NCBI RefSeq assembly: GCF_013141715.1
Contig: NZ_WHOA01000037.1
Span: forward strand, 45,322-109,321
From: Paenibacillus phytorum
Lineage (GTDB): Bacteria; Bacillota; Bacilli; Paenibacillales; NBRC-103111
DNA: 64,000 bases
Direction: 5' to 3'
Shown: positions 1 to 7,569 of the stretch, piece after piece
Layout: each line of letters starts with the position of its first letter
How positions within the stretch are numbered: position 1 is the stretch's first letter
Program-made: the position numbers and the translations under genes
The notes under the pieces: generated by a model
Told to the model about the DNA's origin: nothing
What the model saw: only the letters and a program-made list of their open reading frames with translations
Database searches by the model: none

Positions 1-258
1 TTCTTGGGTTACGATAGAAATTGTATTTCCAACAAGCCCAATAATGAAAATTAAGAGCCAGTCTCGTTTTTCAATCCGCCATGATTGTTTGGTTACAACG
101 CCAATAATTAGCAATGCAAACATCGCAATAACATAGCGAAGCCATACTAATTCAAGTGGTGGTACAACGTCTACCACAACTTTTACCACCACATACATCC
201 CGCCCCAAATACTAGCAGCGAGTGATAAATATAAAGAACCTAATAAGGTTTTCCTCAT
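1..258 (-). CDS. EamA/DMT-family transporter, partial (N-terminal 86 residues)
   Basis: The reading frame starts at 258 (ATG, preceded by GGAGGG with normal spacing) and runs off the left edge, so only the first 86 residues are visible. They begin MRKTLLGSLYLSLAASIWG and contain two to three hydrophobic helices separated by a short loop with the WLRY motif typical of EamA domains (DMT superfamily of small-molecule exporters). The substrate cannot be told. The upstream region carries two interleaved dyads (293-336). Family assignment is sound; function is generic. Confidence 0.75.
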   Translation of the reverse strand, partial: MRKTLLGSLYLSLAASIWGGMYVVVKVVVDVVPPLELVWLRYVIAMFALLIIGVVTKQSWRIEKRDWLLIFIIGLVGNTISIVTQE

Positions 259-292
259 TTTGTACCCTCCGTTTTTTCAAGACATTTCCTGT

Positions 293-336
293 CCTTAACG
301 GAGATGTAGTTATTCTACCGTTAAGGGAGAATAACT
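293..336 (-). promoter_or_regulatory. Two interleaved perfect 9-bp dyads upstream of the DMT transporter gene
   Basis: CCTTAACGG (293-301) pairs with CCGTTAAGG (318-326), and AGTTATTCT (308-316) pairs with AGAATAACT (328-336). The arms alternate A1-B1-A2-B2, so in RNA both stems can form only as an H-type pseudoknot. On the minus strand a possible promoter (TTGAAA, 16 bp, TATTCT) overlaps the outer arm, so this could instead be overlapping protein operators. The sequence pattern is certain; the role is inference. Confidence 0.5.
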
Positions 337-443
337 GCAGGTACATCATTTTCAAATAATGGTGACCACATCATCAGCTTTCAGCTCACTTTCAAAACGT
401 TTATTTGATTATACAATAATATGGTCGATTTAGGCACCAAAGT

Positions 444-1301
444 TCAACTTAGAAAATACCGCTTTACATGCTGCGCCACTTCTACCGGTGCGTATTTGTT
501 GTCCGGAGCGAGATGATCTAGATTTGGTAAAATCAACGTTTGTGTTCGTGAAATTGTTTCATCCAATGCGCGAATCATTTGATGTACAGAATCTGGACTC
601 TTCCCCCCAGAAATTAATAGGACATTCGCATCAATCATTTGGTAATTAGGGAAAGTGGATTCCAAGCGTTTCACTTCTCTGTGCTCTATTAAATTTTCTG
701 GTAATAGATTTTCTATTTGATTCCAATGATTTCCGCGTATCACCAAACGTAAAATAAATTTTGCATACCATTTCGGCAACCGTTTTAAGGGAGTGTGACC
801 TGAACCCCTTACAAAGCTGGCAAACGCCCCCCTGAAATCTTTCTTATTCATGTCATTTTCATATTCAGGCAGCCAATCCCAATCCGTTGGTATCGACTTA
901 ATTGAAACGCCAGGTTCATAGACGGCCATTTTCTTAAACGTATTTGTTCGCGCAGCTTCCAAGGTTACAAGCCCACCGTAGCTATGACCGAATACATAGT
1001 TTGCTCCCGTTGCTTCTTGTACGCTTTTTACATCCTCACACTCCTTACGGATAGAGTAGTCAATCCCTAGCGGTCCACTCATTCCACGCCCACGTCGATC
1101 CATAACATGGACTGTAAAGGAATTCGATAATTCTTGGGCAAACTTCGTAAAATCATTCGAAGTACTAAGCGCCCCGTGAATCACAATGAGACTCGGCCCC
1201 TTACCTATACTTTGGTAGCCAATTGTGGTTCCGTCCGTCGAAACTACGGTTGAATGGGTAAACGAATCCAAATCGTTCGAATTTATTTTTACACTTACCA
1301 T
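444..1301 (-). CDS. Alpha/beta-fold hydrolase
   Basis: A 285-residue cytoplasmic protein with the alpha/beta-hydrolase layout: an HGA oxyanion-hole segment near residue 43, a DRRGRGMSG strand/turn typical of the family, the nucleophile elbow GHSYGG near residue 107, an acidic residue in the GGKSPDS segment and a late His in LDHLAP. Length fits the family. An ATG at 1307 lies only two bases from the GGGGAGGG ribosome site, so the ATG at 1301 is preferred. It stands alone, facing away from its neighbours. A 28-bp near-palindrome lies in its upstream region (1348-1375). Substrate unknown; esterase, lipase-like or haloperoxidase-type activity are all possible. Confidence 0.8.
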   Translation of the reverse strand: MVSVKINSNDLDSFTHSTVVSTDGTTIGYQSIGKGPSLIVIHGALSTSNDFTKFAQELSNSFTVHVMDRRGRGMSGPLGIDYSIRKECEDVKSVQEATGANYVFGHSYGGLVTLEAARTNTFKKMAVYEPGVSIKSIPTDWDWLPEYENDMNKKDFRGAFASFVRGSGHTPLKRLPKWYAKFILRLVIRGNHWNQIENLLPENLIEHREVKRLESTFPNYQMIDANVLLISGGKSPDSVHQMIRALDETISRTQTLILPNLDHLAPDNKYAPVEVAQHVKRYFLS

Positions 1302-1347
1302 ATCCATTTCCCTCCCCTACAACCCAGTCTCCAGGTTGAATAATACT

Positions 1348-1375
1348 AGTGTTTTCATTATATAATGACGACACT
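1348..1375. promoter_or_regulatory. 28-bp near-palindrome upstream of the hydrolase gene
   Basis: AGTGTTTTCATTATATAATG followed by ACGACACT is almost a perfect dyad (AGTGT.TCATTA / TAATGA.ACACT) and contains a TATAAT-like box. It lies 47 bp upstream of the hydrolase start, the position expected for a repressor site. No regulator gene is adjacent. Confidence 0.4.
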
Positions 1376-1431
1376 GCTATTCATTCAAGCGCGGGTATGA
1401 AATCACACTCCGTCTTGAGACCGAACCAAAG

Positions 1432-1460
1432 AAAAAAAGACATGCTGATTTCCCAGCATG
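1432..1460 (-). terminator. Rho-independent terminator after the YolD-like gene
   Basis: CATGCTG (1441-1447) and CAGCATG (1454-1460) form a 7-bp stem. On the minus strand it is followed by TCTTTTTTTC. It lies 30 bases downstream of the YolD-like stop codon. Confidence 0.75.
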
Positions 1461-1490
1461 CCTTCCTTTAGAACTGTCCTTGCAAAAGTA

Positions 1491-1718
1491 CTACTCCACC
1501 AATTCTACATTCAAAATATCGTCAAATGCTACCCAATCCGTACCATTTTCGTGGGATAACTTTACTCTTCTAATCTCTTGATCAATTTTGGTTATTAGAC
1601 CTGTAATTTGCCCATCCCCAGCCTCATTATAAATCTTTACAATAATAAATTGCTGGCTAAGTAAGGCATTAGCCATTACGTTGGCTATCTCTTTATTCTC
1701 ACGATTACTTATACTCAT
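1491..1718 (-). CDS. YolD-like family protein
   Basis: A 75-residue protein ending in a strand-rich block (GQITGLITKIDQEIRRVKLS, then WVAFDDILNVELVE) that matches the YolD-like family pattern, in which an SH3-like small barrel ends in a FDDILdIE motif. YolD-like proteins are often coded next to UvrX/YqjW-type Y-family polymerases; none is present here, so this is a solitary copy. It is shorter than many relatives, which carry a longer charged N-terminus. The role is unproven in the family (a link to DNA-damage response is suggested). A ribosome site with weak homology precedes the ATG; a strong terminator follows. Confidence 0.65.
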   Translation of the reverse strand: MSISNRENKEIANVMANALLSQQFIIVKIYNEAGDGQITGLITKIDQEIRRVKLSHENGTDWVAFDDILNVELVE

Positions 1719-1883
1719 TAGTACTCAACTCCAATCCCAGAACATTTGTTCTAAGCCTATTATACTTTTAGTAGGATGAGTGGTAAAGAGTTAATGGTCA
1801 ATCCTTTATTTCTTAGAACAAAGGGCTACTATCCTGCCTAATACGCTGAGCCATTGATCATGTACTGGACCCCACAAAAGAAA

Positions 1884-1927
1884 CAGCGGCGGACTAGGAC
1901 TCAAAAATAAGTCTTAGACTGCCGCTG
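1884..1927 (-). terminator. Terminator of the MacB-type ABC operon
   Basis: CAGCGGCGGACTAGGACT and AGTCTTAGACTGCCGCTG form a long near-perfect stem. On the minus strand it is followed by TTTCTTTTG, directly after the ATPase stop codon at 1952. Confidence 0.75.
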
Positions 1928-1951
1928 CTATTATTGTGGCTCCACTACTCG

Positions 1952-2668
1952 TCAAACTAACACTGAAACGTGGGTTTGGGCACTACTTTTTTGTTTTTCG
2001 ATTAGTTTTCCATTCTCAAGAAAAAGCACTCGATCACAAAGAGGCAGTATTCGGTCATCATGAGTAACCATAACCGCGCTCTTTCGCTGATCCTTTACTT
2101 GCTTCGCGATCATACTCACTATATCGTGCCCTCGTGAGGCATCTAAGCTTGCTGTTGGTTCATCTGCGAATAGGACAGCTGGGTCATTCATTAAGGCTCT
2201 TGCAATAGCTACCCGTTGACGCTCCCCCCCTGAGAGTTTATCAGGATATGCGGTTCGTCGATGAGACAATCCCATCTTATCGAGTAACTCTTTAGCACGT
2301 TTGGTTGCCTTCGCCTTTTCCATCCCGGCAAGCTTGCTTACTAAAACTAATTGTTCTTCAACTTTCAAGTACGGAATCAAGTTAGCGCTTTGAAAAATAA
2401 ATCCGATTTTTTGAAGTCGTAGATCAGAAAGTGCTTGCTTGTCTTTACCGATAATGGATTCTCCATCGAGTAGAACATGCCCACTCGTTGGTTCAAGAAG
2501 TGCTCCTGCTATGGACAGAAACGTACTTTTGCCCGAGCCTGAAGGGCCCATTACCGCGACTAGTTCACCTTCGGCCACCTCAAGGTTTAGCTTATCCAAA
2601 ATCGTTCTTTCCATACCGCCATCCTCAAAAGTCCGTGTAATCTCCTGTAATACAAGTCTGTTTTTCAT
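1952..2668 (-). CDS. ABC transporter ATP-binding protein, MacB/LolD type
   Basis: A 238-residue nucleotide-binding subunit with all ABC motifs: Walker A GPSGSGKST (about residue 42), Q-loop FIFQSANLIP, signature LSGGERQRVAIARAL, Walker B VLFADEPTASLD and switch VTHDD. This arrangement is typical of the LolD/MacB/FtsE group that pairs with FtsX-like permeases. The start codon overlaps the end of the upstream permease gene by four bases (ATGA-type coupling), so the two are translated together. The operon probably exports or extracts a peptide, antibiotic or lipid at the membrane; substrate unknown. Confidence 0.9.
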   Translation of the reverse strand: MKNRLVLQEITRTFEDGGMERTILDKLNLEVAEGELVAVMGPSGSGKSTFLSIAGALLEPTSGHVLLDGESIIGKDKQALSDLRLQKIGFIFQSANLIPYLKVEEQLVLVSKLAGMEKAKATKRAKELLDKMGLSHRRTAYPDKLSGGERQRVAIARALMNDPAVLFADEPTASLDASRGHDIVSMIAKQVKDQRKSAVMVTHDDRILPLCDRVLFLENGKLIEKQKSSAQTHVSVLV

Positions 2669-3792
2669 GCTGCTGTCCTCCCAATCGCATCCAGAGCGTC
2701 AATTTTGGCGACTTTCCATACCGAAAATAGTGAACCGGCCAAAGACATTGTTATAAAGGACAGGCAAGTAAGTGCCAAGGTGGAAAAGCCTAATTGAAAT
2801 GGCATGGAACTTGGCAATACGGCCTCAAACAATTGAACCAATAGGACGCTAAGGACCAAACTGCCGACCGATAAGACCAACACCTGCAGCGTCACACTTC
2901 TAGCTAGATAGGCAGTACGTGTACCGATGGCTTTCAATATACCAAATTGACTGGTTTTCTGAATCGTGATGACATAAAAGAATACAGCCAGTACAAAGGC
3001 AGAGATTACAAATAAGAATACAATCATCATCATAAGCGAACCTTGCTCTTCTTTGTAACCAGGAATCCCAGATACGGCCTCAGACTTCGTTATCACTTCC
3101 GTATTGGGCAGCGCGGACTGAAGCTCCTTAACTTTTTCTTTCGAGGCTTTAATGGCAACTGCATTGTAAACTTTACTGTCTGCTGCTAATTCAGTTCCTT
3201 GACGTGTAAGTGTCTGCGCTTGAAGATTAAGCCAGTCCTGCTTATTTAGAAAGACAGCAGGAGCATGACTGAATGACTCGTTTTTTACAAATCCGCTTAC
3301 AGTCCATTTTGTTCCCGAAGCTTGATCTACAATGATTGAGCCAATTTTGACTCCAGAATTAGACAGCTTTTGATCAACAAGAACATGTCCTTTTGTCTGA
3401 TCCGAGATGGGTGAACCTTCTGTTACTGTTGGCGCCAGCCAGCTATCGAGATTAACGGCGAGCAAAGCAACATCAATCTTCCCAGTATCTCCTGATGGAA
3501 CAACGGTTGTCATTTTCAGACCAAGTGGCTCTGCATTCTCTTTCCCTACTAGTAAGCCAGTCTTTTCAACCTGATTCTGATCGACCTGGGATCGGGTGAA
3601 ACGGTGATTAGAGTCTTGTCCTAAGACAAAATGTGTTGCATCCATATTCTTAACAGAAGCGGCGTTGTCATACGCAAGCCCCTGTGCAAGCCCAGTGACG
3701 AACATAACAAGAAATGCAACCAGCACCATAATTGTAGCGATCAACGAATACCGTGCCTTAGCAAACCTCATTTCTCGAATAGCTAGAAACAT
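2665..3792 (-). CDS. FtsX-like (MacB-type) ABC transporter permease
   Basis: A 375-residue membrane protein with one N-terminal helix (about residues 13-35), a large extracytoplasmic MacB-like core domain (about 40-245) and three C-terminal helices (about 250-365), the standard FtsX/MacB topology. It carries a GILKAIGTRTAYLAR coupling segment that contacts the ATPase. GAAGGAGGG precedes the ATG at 3792. The ATPase gene follows with a four-base overlap, so the pair makes a type VII ABC system. A TetR gene lies upstream in the same direction but behind its own terminator. Confidence 0.88.
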   Translation of the reverse strand: MFLAIREMRFAKARYSLIATIMVLVAFLVMFVTGLAQGLAYDNAASVKNMDATHFVLGQDSNHRFTRSQVDQNQVEKTGLLVGKENAEPLGLKMTTVVPSGDTGKIDVALLAVNLDSWLAPTVTEGSPISDQTKGHVLVDQKLSNSGVKIGSIIVDQASGTKWTVSGFVKNESFSHAPAVFLNKQDWLNLQAQTLTRQGTELAADSKVYNAVAIKASKEKVKELQSALPNTEVITKSEAVSGIPGYKEEQGSLMMMIVFLFVISAFVLAVFFYVITIQKTSQFGILKAIGTRTAYLARSVTLQVLVLSVGSLVLSVLLVQLFEAVLPSSMPFQLGFSTLALTCLSFITMSLAGSLFSVWKVAKIDALDAIGRTAA

Positions 3793-3935
3793 TGTGATTC
3801 CCTCCTTCGTAATGACTACAGTATAGGAATCGAATATGAACGGAAAATGAATAACAGGTTACAGCTGAGGTAGCGTTACCTGTATCCGTATTTAATCCGA
3901 ATGCTCAAAGTAAGATTTAAACATAAAGTACACAA

Positions 3936-3966
3936 AAACAAGCTTACCCTTAGGATAAGCTTGTTT
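3936..3966 (-). terminator. Terminator after the TetR-family gene
   Basis: AAACAAGCTTA (3936-3946) and TAAGCTTGTTT (3956-3966) form an 11-bp perfect stem with a 9-base loop. A T-rich run follows on the minus strand. Confidence 0.7.
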
Positions 3967-4024
3967 AAAGCAAATCTGCCTGTTTACTCGCGGCTGAGCA
4001 GCTCTTTTTCTAACGGCATATTCG

Positions 4025-4633
4025 TTACCTCTTCGTCGAGCCTTTGATCGCGGTCTTCGCAACAGTCGGATGATAGTTGATGATTTTCACCAACTGCTCC
4101 TGCATGTAAGTCGGAGAATGCTTAAAACCGCTCTCCACCCAATGGAATATAAGCCCCAGCAACGCATTAAGCGAATAAATAATCAACAGTTCTTCATCGA
4201 TGTCCTTTCTTGTATAGACAAGCTCCTCAGTGGAAATCTTCTTCAGCGCGATGAACATTTTCTCCCGGAGCGCCATTAGCATGTCGCTCTTCATAAACAC
4301 GGTGTAAATCGTGGAATGCTCATAGATATGCTCGAAAAGCATAACGGAATGCGCCTTGAGCTGATCGACGTGGAAGAACTCTACCTTCTCGTACGGTGCG
4401 CGGAAGGAGAGCAATAATTTCTCGATCAGGTCGGAAATAATATCGTCAAGCAGTGTATCCTTGCTTTCATAATTGGAATAGAACGTCCCGCGGTTATAAT
4501 TCGCAAACTCCACGATTTCCGTAATGGATATCGCCTTGAACGGCTTGTCCGCCATTAGCGTCAGCAGCGCATGCCGTAAGGCCGCCCGGCTGCGGACGAT
4601 GCGGCGGTCCGTTTTTTCCCCTTTGTCGGTCAT
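4025..4633 (-). CDS. TetR/AcrR-family transcriptional regulator
   Basis: A 202-residue regulator. The N-terminus has the TetR helix-turn-helix (about residues 15-60: RAALRHALLTLMADKPFKAI, then ITEIVEFANYNRGTFYSNYESKDTLL). The rest is a helical ligand domain with a C-terminal segment like TetR_C_7/YxaF-type proteins. It is transcribed away from the SDR gene at 4855, a common regulator/target arrangement. A dyad ATGTTC-N6-GAACAT (4757-4774) in the shared intergenic region is a candidate operator. Effector unknown. Confidence 0.85.
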   Translation of the reverse strand: MTDKGEKTDRRIVRSRAALRHALLTLMADKPFKAISITEIVEFANYNRGTFYSNYESKDTLLDDIISDLIEKLLLSFRAPYEKVEFFHVDQLKAHSVMLFEHIYEHSTIYTVFMKSDMLMALREKMFIALKKISTEELVYTRKDIDEELLIIYSLNALLGLIFHWVESGFKHSPTYMQEQLVKIINYHPTVAKTAIKGSTKR

Positions 4634-4756
4634 GCCTGTTATTCCTTTCTTTACGACTTATTAAACAAAATTAGCCGAGTTGTTCGTTACCTGACAAACT
4701 TATCATTTTTACTGATTGTAATCCCTTTCAATACTTCATTATACTCGAAGTAACGG

Positions 4757-4774
4757 ATGTTCTCTATTGAACAT
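4757..4774. promoter_or_regulatory. Candidate TetR operator
   Basis: ATGTTC and GAACAT are perfect 6-bp arms separated by TCTATT, located in the 221-bp divergent region between the tetR and SDR genes. The short arms make this tentative. Confidence 0.35.
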
Positions 4775-4854
4775 GTGTTAATTATCTTTTAGGAACAGCC
4801 GGGATGATTTATCAAATGAGTTAAATAATAAGAAAACGATGGAGGGATTTCGTC

Positions 4855-5613
4855 ATGAGATTATCCGGAAAAGTTGCTGTTGTTACTGGTGCCGCTTCAG
4901 GCATGGGAAAAGCCATCGCGGAATTGTATGCTGCAGAAGGGGCGAAAGTTGCTGTGTCCGACCTTCGCGTTGAAGCCGCGCAAGCCGTTGTGGACGGGAT
5001 TACCACCAAAGGCGGCACTGCTTTCGCAATTGCGGCTAACGTCGCTAATGAAGATGACGTCCAATTGCTTATTAATACAACCGTCGAGAAGTACGGAACA
5101 GTAGATATTCTCGTTAACAACGCCGGCATTATGGACAACTTCGTACCAGCCGGAGACCTGACGGACGAGCTGTGGGAACGTGTCTTCGCAATCAATACAA
5201 CGGGCCCGATGAGAACGATCCGCAAAGTTATTCCGATCTATCTGGAGAAACAAAGAGGTGTCATCGTTAACATCGCTTCCGCAGGCGGCTTGATGGGCTC
5301 CCGTGCCGGTGCGGCTTATACAGCTGCGAAGCACGCGGTCGTCGGTCTTACGAAAAACGTCGGTTTCCAATATGCGCCTAAAGGCATCCGCTGTAATGCC
5401 ATTGCGCCAGGTGGCGTCAATACCAACATTGGCACATCCATCACAAGCCCGAACCCATTCGGTATGGAAAGAGCGATGGCCGGCATCAACCTCAACCCAC
5501 GCGCAGGCGAGCCGGAAGAGATCGCAAAAGTGGCATTATTCCTCGCCTCCGATGATGCAAGCTTCGTAAACGGAACAGTTGTAACGGCCGATGCTGGCTG
5601 GACCGCTTATTAA
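4855..5613 (+). CDS. SDR-family NAD(P)-dependent oxidoreductase
   Basis: A 252-residue classical short-chain dehydrogenase. The nucleotide-binding motif TGAASGMG is near residue 12, NNAG near 90, catalytic Ser in NIASAGG near 140 and YTAAK near 155. The acidic residue after beta-2 (SDLRVE) suggests NAD preference. Length is normal for the family (about 250). GGAGGG precedes the ATG. It faces the divergent TetR gene, its probable repressor, and is followed by a strong terminator. Substrate cannot be told; alcohol or sugar dehydrogenases and 3-oxoacyl reductases share this architecture. Confidence 0.88.
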   Translation: MRLSGKVAVVTGAASGMGKAIAELYAAEGAKVAVSDLRVEAAQAVVDGITTKGGTAFAIAANVANEDDVQLLINTTVEKYGTVDILVNNAGIMDNFVPAGDLTDELWERVFAINTTGPMRTIRKVIPIYLEKQRGVIVNIASAGGLMGSRAGAAYTAAKHAVVGLTKNVGFQYAPKGIRCNAIAPGGVNTNIGTSITSPNPFGMERAMAGINLNPRAGEPEEIAKVALFLASDDASFVNGTVVTADAGWTAY

Positions 5614-5629
5614 GATACATCACAAATTA

Positions 5630-5656
5630 GGAGCAGGTCGCCGCGGCGCCTGCTCC
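5630..5656 (+). terminator. Terminator after the SDR gene
   Basis: GGAGCAGG (5630-5637) and CCTGCTCC (5649-5656) form a perfect stem with a GC-rich loop, followed by TTTC. Confidence 0.65.
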
Positions 5657-5754
5657 TTTCTATAAATAAAAACATTAAGCCCCAGGTATAGCCACTGCTT
5701 AATGTTTGAGTTATACATAGATACTTTAATTGATTACCTTCATAGACTATATAT

Positions 5755-6228
5755 TTACCAAACAGGTCTTGTCCTCGATGATAATTTACCTTCATTTGCT
5801 ATATGAACTAATTTTGTTAAATCTTCTTTGAGCATATGCATTCGTTCGATACCTATATTTTCAATCCAGCGTCCCTCAATCTCAGTTAGTATCTTCTCTT
5901 TTGCTTTCACTACTGACCAACCTCGTTCGGACAAAACAATAATTTTCCCCCTTTTATCAGTGGGATGATTTTGTCGTATTACATAACCACTATTCTCAAG
6001 ATAATCCACCATTTTACTTACAGCCTGCTTTGTAATGCCTAAAAACTCAGCTAGTTCTATACCTGTTGCTCCACTAGGAGTGATACATTTAAACATAAAG
6101 CCATGTGCAGGTCTAATATCTCCAAACCCTAATTCGCTCAATCTGTCATGTAGTTCATCAATCAATGCACTAAAGGATAATGACAAAAGTGATGTAAGAT
6201 CCAATTCACTATATATGGGATGATTCAT
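5755..6228 (-). CDS. MarR-family transcriptional regulator
   Basis: A 157-residue MarR-type winged-helix regulator. The DNA-binding core includes GATGIELAEFLGITKQAVSK (about residues 50-70) and the wing NHPTDKRGKIIVLSERG. An upstream in-frame start at 6255 lacks a ribosome site, whereas AAGGAGGT sits correctly before the ATG at 6228. It is divergent from two paralogous unknown genes and an azoreductase, and the intergenic region contains two matched dyads. By analogy with MarR regulators of azoreductases it probably senses an electrophile or quinone, but only one Cys-poor sequence is seen, so the sensing chemistry is unknown. Confidence 0.85.
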   Translation of the reverse strand: MNHPIYSELDLTSLLSLSFSALIDELHDRLSELGFGDIRPAHGFMFKCITPSGATGIELAEFLGITKQAVSKMVDYLENSGYVIRQNHPTDKRGKIIVLSERGWSVVKAKEKILTEIEGRWIENIGIERMHMLKEDLTKLVHIANEGKLSSRTRPVW

Positions 6229-6241
6229 CCAAAATACCTCC

Positions 6242-6274
6242 TTAAATAAAGTCAATTAAGTTGACTTTATTTAA
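6242..6274. promoter_or_regulatory. MarR operator 1 and overlapping promoter
   Basis: TTAAATAAAGTCAA (6242-6255) and TTGACTTTATTTAA (6261-6274) are perfect 14-bp arms around TTAAG. The right arm contains the -35 box TTGACT of a plus-strand promoter whose -10 box TACTAT is at 6284-6289 (17-bp spacing). Binding here would block the azoreductase operon and autoregulate marR. Confidence 0.75.
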
Positions 6275-6297
6275 ATCGTATTGTACTATATCAAACA

Positions 6298-6316
6298 TAG
6301 TCAATCAAGTTGACTA
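6298..6316. promoter_or_regulatory. MarR operator 2
   Basis: TAGTCAA (6298-6304), TCAAG and TTGACTA (6310-6316) repeat the core of operator 1 (AGTCAA-N5-TTGACT). Its centre is 49 bp from that of operator 1. It covers the likely transcription start of the plus-strand operon. Confidence 0.7.
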
Positions 6317-6360
6317 TAGGATTCACCGAAATAAAAATCAATAAATTAAGGAGGTTTCTC

Positions 6361-6945
6361 ATGGCTACTATCGTTAAAATTAGAGGAAGTGTCTTTGCAC
6401 CGTATGCTTGGTTGGAACCTATTAAAGATTCTGCAACAGGAAAAATACTGGAATATGCTGGCGATGCACGTGAATTCACACCATACGCTGTAAACACAAT
6501 GCGGTCAAGATTAGAACAAGAAGTGATTATTGATTTTTATAAAAAAGAAATTTTTACACATGAAAATGCTTGTATCGTAACTGTGAAAGTCACAAATCCA
6601 GATGGTTCTATTGATTATAAAAAAGGAAAAGCAGAGACAATAAACATTATATGTACTAATATTGTGTGGCGCTCTGATGAAGTTTCTTTTGAAATGAGGG
6701 CAAGTGCCAGTAACCCTTTAAATACAGCAGCACCTGCGGCTGACTATTCATTAACTCTACGTGTTAGCGAAAGTGGTCTGGCGCAAATTGAAGGTTCCCA
6801 TGATGGGTTCCCCTGCTATGAATTTTATAAACAAACAGATTTTGGCCCATTTGAATTAATTTATAAACATGATTTCAGAGAAACTGGTGACACTCCAGAA
6901 GCGCTAGCCGGAGAAATGGAATACAGTTTTAAATTGACAATCTAG
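6361..6945 (+). CDS. Conserved protein of unknown function, DUF3238-like, copy 1
   Basis: A 194-residue protein without signal peptide or membrane helices. The start at 6361 follows AAGGAGG; the frame extends upstream but without a ribosome site. Sequence features are a strand-rich fold with the blocks GDAREFTPYAVNTMRSRLEQ (about 40-60), SASNPLN (about 120), SHDGFPCYEFYKQ (about 150) and HDFRETGDTPEALAGEMEYS at the C-terminus. All these blocks recur in the next gene, so the two are tandem paralogues. I place them in the DUF3238 family of Bacillus-type proteins from memory of its pattern; no function is known to me. Cotranscribed with an azoreductase under a MarR regulator. Confidence 0.7.
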   Translation: MATIVKIRGSVFAPYAWLEPIKDSATGKILEYAGDAREFTPYAVNTMRSRLEQEVIIDFYKKEIFTHENACIVTVKVTNPDGSIDYKKGKAETINIICTNIVWRSDEVSFEMRASASNPLNTAAPAADYSLTLRVSESGLAQIEGSHDGFPCYEFYKQTDFGPFELIYKHDFRETGDTPEALAGEMEYSFKLTI

Positions 6946-6968
6946 ATATAAAACCAGAGGTGTATCTC

Positions 6969-7553
6969 ATGACTAATATCGTTAAAATTAGAGCAAGCGT
7001 ATTTATTCCTATGTCCTGGACAGAACCAAGGAAAGATATTCAAACCGGAAACGTAATCCAATTCGAAGGTGACTCACGTGAATTTAACCCTTATGCTGTA
7101 AACACTATGCGTTCCAGAATTGAACAAGAAGTAGTTGTAGATTTTTACAAAAATGAAATTTTCTCATATGCGAATACTGGCATATCTACAGAAAGAGTCA
7201 CAACTCCAGATGGTTCCGTTAATCAACTAACAGGAAAAGCTAGTACAGACGGTATTTTGTGCACAGATATTCTATGGAGTTTTGATGGCGTCAAGTTTCA
7301 AATGAGTGCAAGTGCTAGCAACCCATTAAATATATATGCACCTACCGTTGACTATTTATTAACCGTATATGTCCAAAAAAATGGGATTGTCGATATTCAA
7401 GGTGCACATGATGGATTCCCTTGTTTTGAATTTTATAAGCAAATAAATTTTGGGCCGTTTGAACAAATTTATACACATGATTTCAGAGAAACTGGTGATA
7501 CACCTGAAGCTCTAGCTGGAGAAATGGAGTATAGTTTTAAAAAAATATTATAA
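6969..7553 (+). CDS. Conserved protein of unknown function, DUF3238-like, copy 2
   Basis: A 194-residue paralogue of the preceding gene, of identical length and sharing the MRSR, SASNPLN, HDGFPC and FRETGDTPEALAGEMEYS blocks. It begins 23 bases after the first copy stops; an in-frame GTG at 6960 is ignored because AGAGG precedes the ATG at 6969 with proper spacing. The two conserved Cys differ between the copies in part (HDGFPC is kept in both). Codon use and base composition are AT-rich compared with most of the window, which fits transfer from a Bacillus-like donor with the azoreductase. No function is assigned. Confidence 0.7.
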   Translation: MTNIVKIRASVFIPMSWTEPRKDIQTGNVIQFEGDSREFNPYAVNTMRSRIEQEVVVDFYKNEIFSYANTGISTERVTTPDGSVNQLTGKASTDGILCTDILWSFDGVKFQMSASASNPLNIYAPTVDYLLTVYVQKNGIVDIQGAHDGFPCFEFYKQINFGPFEQIYTHDFRETGDTPEALAGEMEYSFKKIL

Positions 7554-7569
7554 AATCGAGGAACAGAAA

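Noticed and set aside
293..336. Guanidine-III-type riboswitch upstream of the DMT transporter
   Set aside because: Topology is compatible, but the AU-rich stems and loops do not resemble the GC-rich consensus I know; kept only as an unnamed pseudoknot or operator.
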